Shown: positions 61,626 through 64,000 of the stretch, one piece after another
Layout: every line of letters starts with the position of its first letter
How positions within the stretch are numbered: the stretch's first letter is position 1
Source: Alkalibacterium subtropicum
Lineage (GTDB): Bacteria; Bacillota; Bacilli; Lactobacillales; Carnobacteriaceae_A
Direction of reading: 5' to 3'
Length of the DNA: 64,000 nucleotides
Assembly (NCBI RefSeq): GCF_900112455.1
Contig: NZ_FOLT01000003.1
Span: forward strand, 1-64,000
The notes under the pieces: model-generated
The model's database searches: none
What the model saw: the letters and a program-made list of their open reading frames with translations, nothing else
Told to the model about the DNA's origin: nothing
Made by a program: the position numbers and the translations under genes

Positions 61626-62708
61626 CTAAGCCAATCCATAGTCGTTGTCGAACCGTTCTTGGGCTTTGTGGTAGAGCCTTTTGAGTCCTTCTCTTTCTCC
61701 GCGTATTTCTTTGACGACGATGTCGGCGGCTTCTTCGGTGGTGAAGATGCTGAACGGGAGCTGGAGACGGTTCATGGGCGTAATGAGTTTCGTTCTTAAG
61801 GCGTCGTCAGTCAAGGCGTTTTTCAGCTGATAGGCCTTGATTTTTTCAGTGATGTGAGAAGCCACAGTGGCTCGGGATTTCGTGTATGGGAAGTAGGCCG
61901 CTGCGTAAGTTTCCAGGTAGTCCATGCTGAACCCATTGGAGACCCCGCTTAAGTCGATGCGGATGACTTCTGCTAAATAGATGAAGGCGGAATCGTCTTT
62001 ACCTTCTTCTTCAAGAAACTCGGCCATCTTGAACCGGCAGTTGCGGTACTTGCCAAACTCGGAATGCTTATAGTACTTCAGGCTTTTCTTGTTCATGTAT
62101 TCCCAGATGATGTCTCTGTAGGCATATCCCGGGTTATCTTTAACTTTTTCATCCAGGGACCAGATATCTAAATGAAGGATGCTGTGGTGGTGGATATAAG
62201 GAATGTGTCCGTTCGCTGCCAGGACTTTTTTCCCCAGATCCGTCAGCTCATAGGTCCGTCTAGGAAACAGGCTGTCGAGCTGGGCTGCCGAGAGCTCTTC
62301 CATTAAACGCTGCACGTGATCCGACTTCCCCCCAAAAACTTTGAGATCCTTGGCATAGAGAACCTCTTCCAGGTTCTCTGTCGTTTCATTGCTGATCGCT
62401 GACTCGATGGACCCGACTTTAAGAAACCCCTGTTTTTTCAACGATTTCAAGAGTTTATCGATATTTTTCACTCCATAGCGAGACCACCAGAAGGTCGGGT
62501 AGGACTTCTGATCGATATAGTACGTTGGCGCGTAAGACAGAAGTAGGACTTCATGCGGGTATAAACCGGCTTCATTGGGTGAGCTGTTCTTGAGCATCTT
62601 TTTTACAGGTACGACATCCCGCTGCTCAGATCGCTTCATCCCCTCTAATTCTCTTGTGTCAGTCCTTCGGTTCTGCTGCTTTCCTTTGAATATATTGAAT
62701 AGTTCCAT
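61626..62708 (-). CDS. Hypothetical protein with SAP-like domain
   Basis: The start is set at 62708 (GGGGAGAG upstream), giving 360 aa. Residues about 60-160 (WWSRYGVKNIDKLLKSLKKQ, EEVLYAKDLKVFGGKSDHVQ, LTDLGKKVLA) look like a SAP (helix-extension-helix) fold with winged-helix character, known from DNA-associated proteins. The C-terminal half is helical with no known motif. No signal peptide. Similar uncharacterised proteins occur widely in Firmicutes. It stands alone with two hairpins downstream. Confidence 0.6.
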   Translation of the reverse strand: MELFNIFKGKQQNRRTDTRELEGMKRSEQRDVVPVKKMLKNSSPNEAGLYPHEVLLLSYAPTYYIDQKSYPTFWWSRYGVKNIDKLLKSLKKQGFLKVGSIESAISNETTENLEEVLYAKDLKVFGGKSDHVQRLMEELSAAQLDSLFPRRTYELTDLGKKVLAANGHIPYIHHHSILHLDIWSLDEKVKDNPGYAYRDIIWEYMNKKSLKYYKHSEFGKYRNCRFKMAEFLEEEGKDDSAFIYLAEVIRIDLSGVSNGFSMDYLETYAAAYFPYTKSRATVASHITEKIKAYQLKNALTDDALRTKLITPMNRLQLPFSIFTTEEAADIVVKEIRGEREGLKRLYHKAQERFDNDYGLA

Positions 62709-63128
62709 CTTCACTCTCCCCTTCATTAACTATACCACTTAGATCAAATCACTGTGAACGTTTCCAGTGATAACTGGTTATATACATGAAATCATACTAA
62801 GATAAACGTCAGTTAAAAATGACCTATACTGTGTTTTTTAAAAGTATAACTGTTTTTAGGTGAAAAAGCAACAATTTTCACAAACTAATTTTAAAAGATT
62901 CTTGCCAGAGTAATTACTCGGAACAAAGGTTTTCTTGCAGTTGTTTAATGTTTCCATACAGCATTGATCAGCAGACTTTGCTCAATCGATCGATTCTTTC
63001 ATTCATTTTTTTATCACAAGCCGTCGTTTTTTCTGTCTTCAAAAACTCCTGTCCCCTCCGCATACCTGACGACTGTACCACTGTCATTACTTTCATTTTG
63101 ATTATAAAAATATGGATGGGTTCTCTCT
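62709..63128. other. Gap with no recognised feature
   Basis: A ribosome site and probable promoter of the SAP-like gene lie next to 62709. The rest shows no gene, repeat or strong hairpin that I could support. Confidence 0.3.
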
Positions 63129-63395
63129 TCAGGAGCTATGGAGGAAGTGTCTTGGGAGACTCGGCACAAGGCATTTTTGTCTTTTCTGCAAAGGACTAGC
63201 GCCGCTGATCACTATTCCGCTCAACGCTCCCTCACTGTTTCTTTTGTAGGGGTTTCTTATACGTTGTGATGAGTCTTTATCAACCTGCTTGAAGTAAGCC
63301 GCAAAAGTGGTGAGCTTCCCTTCCTGCTGGATACGCTGACGTAGGTCATCCTCTGACCAGATGTAATAAAAAAAGAACCTGCCGTTATGAGCTCA
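63129..63395 (-). pseudogene. Possible coding remnant without start
   Basis: A minus-strand frame of about 88 codons is open from a stop at 63395 to one at 63129. Its first part (YIWSEDDLRQRIQQEGKLTT, FAAYFKQVDKD) has clear coding character; the rest is less protein-like. There is no start codon with a ribosome site, and it overlaps the terminator-like stem (AAAGAACCTGCC/GGCAGATCCTTT, about 63371-63412) of the amidase gene. It may be the decayed middle of a lost gene. Family not recognised. Confidence 0.35.
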
Positions 63396-63428
63396 AGGCA
63401 GATCCTTTCTTCTGATCGTTTGATTTGA

Positions 63429-64000
63429 TTAGCTAACACTCACATACACTGGACTGGCAGTGATGAAAAACATCTTCCCTTTCGAGTTCTTTACTTTATA
63501 CTGTGTTCCCCGTCCGACACTCACTTTCTCCAGAACAGTCGGAAAGCCCTGTCCTTTGGTGACATAACCAAAGACATCCTTGTCTTCCCAGCTGGGTTTA
63601 GTGTAAAAGCGGAGCTGGCCGTCATGGTGGCTCACCAGTCGCTTACCGCTATATTTCTTAACCTGTATTTCATTCTCTACCTTACTGGAACCAGTTACCT
63701 CTGGACTACTATAAGCGACACCGATTTTCTGACACAGACTCTCAATGACTGCTTCAGCGGCTGCATAGAATACCTCGGTCTTTAAATACGCCTGATGATC
63801 CGTCACATTATCGATAAAGCCGTACTCGATGATCACAGTCTCGGTCTTGCCGGTCAGCCTTTGCATGTAGTAGTAATCGACCCCCGGCTTCATAGTCCGT
63901 GAGAACACGCGGCGTAACGGGAGTTGTGTCGCTTTAACCAGACGTTCAGCCAGATCTTCTGCAAAAGCCGGCTTGGCGTGGACAGAATGAATCACTTCGA
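63429..64000 (-). CDS. N-acetylmuramoyl-L-alanine amidase, 3' part
   Basis: Only the C-terminal 190 residues are in the window; the gene continues beyond base 64000. HSVHAKPAFAEDLAER is the zinc-ligand motif of Amidase_3 (SxHxN-like), and VIIEYGFIDNVTDH holds the catalytic Glu. The last 60 residues (QLRFYTKPSWEDKDVFGYVT) resemble an SH3-type wall-binding domain. The enzyme cuts the bond between peptidoglycan glycan and stem peptide. It is probably secreted; the N-terminus cannot be seen. Confidence 0.88.
   Translation of the reverse strand, partial: EVIHSVHAKPAFAEDLAERLVKATQLPLRRVFSRTMKPGVDYYYMQRLTGKTETVIIEYGFIDNVTDHQAYLKTEVFYAAAEAVIESLCQKIGVAYSSPEVTGSSKVENEIQVKKYSGKRLVSHHDGQLRFYTKPSWEDKDVFGYVTKGQGFPTVLEKVSVGRGTQYKVKNSKGKMFFITASPVYVSVS

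Overview
The window looks like the chromosome of a low-to-moderate GC Gram-positive bacterium of the Lactobacillales, most likely a Carnobacteriaceae-type organism. The basis is strong AGGAGG-type ribosome binding sites, lipobox lipoproteins, cre-like boxes, an msm-type raffinose/melibiose operon, a Wzz/CpsD-type polysaccharide locus and Firmicute-style rho-independent terminators. The genus is inferred, not read directly. No tRNA, rRNA, CRISPR array, intact transposase or prophage was seen.

Layout. (1) 0.2-10.8 kb: an intracellular glycan locus on the minus strand (GH2, GH20 and GH35 exo-glycosidases plus an ABC sugar importer) behind a promoter with an overlapping cre box. (2) 10.8-19.6 kb: an msm-like alpha-galactoside locus (AraC regulator, binding protein, two permeases, GH36). 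Its sucrose phosphorylase gene carries an in-frame stop, and its far end holds a scar of fused GH31, GH35 and unidentified gene fragments. (3) 19.9-21.2 kb: a polymer-forming (bactofilin-like) membrane protein. (4) 21.6-30.5 kb: a complete four-gene Wadjet (JetABCD, type II-like) plasmid-defence operon inside two ~100-bp direct repeats. (5) 30.5-35.5 kb: a small ORF, an amidase-signature enzyme, two divergent NERD-domain genes and a barnase/barstar pair. (6) 36.1-51.2 kb: a Wzx/Wzy-type exopolysaccharide or capsule operon with a short priming transferase, five glycosyltransferases, RmlB, a LicD/cytidylyltransferase pair and two small ORFs. (7) 52.3-57 kb: an acidic lipoprotein, small orphan genes and an AT-rich two-gene module of unknown function. 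(8) 57.4-61 kb: a beta-glucoside locus (GH5, GH1 6-phospho-beta-glucosidase, ROK kinase). (9) 61.6-64 kb: a SAP-like hypothetical protein and the 3' part of a cell-wall amidase.

The most unusual signal is not a gene. Seven intergenic regions (about 4.0, 21.3, 30.0, 33.3, 34.5, 53.8 and 61.2 kb) contain degenerate arrays with the same geometry. Short arms of about 11-13 bp alternate in orientation, with centres about 22 and 29 bp apart, giving a 51-52-bp period held for 2 to 10 units. Arm sequences differ between loci, except that three loci share one arm (CTTAAGRAGTT type), and two of those three bracket a NERD/zinc-ribbon nuclease-like gene. Pairs of adjacent arms are often perfectly complementary even where the arm has changed, which argues that pairing or inverted symmetry is maintained. 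Two arrays lie at the two edges of the Wadjet segment. All coordinates were counted by eye.

The theme is a sugar-scavenging bacterium that takes up oligosaccharides through ABC importers and cuts them inside the cell, next to a hypervariable surface-polysaccharide and defence region.
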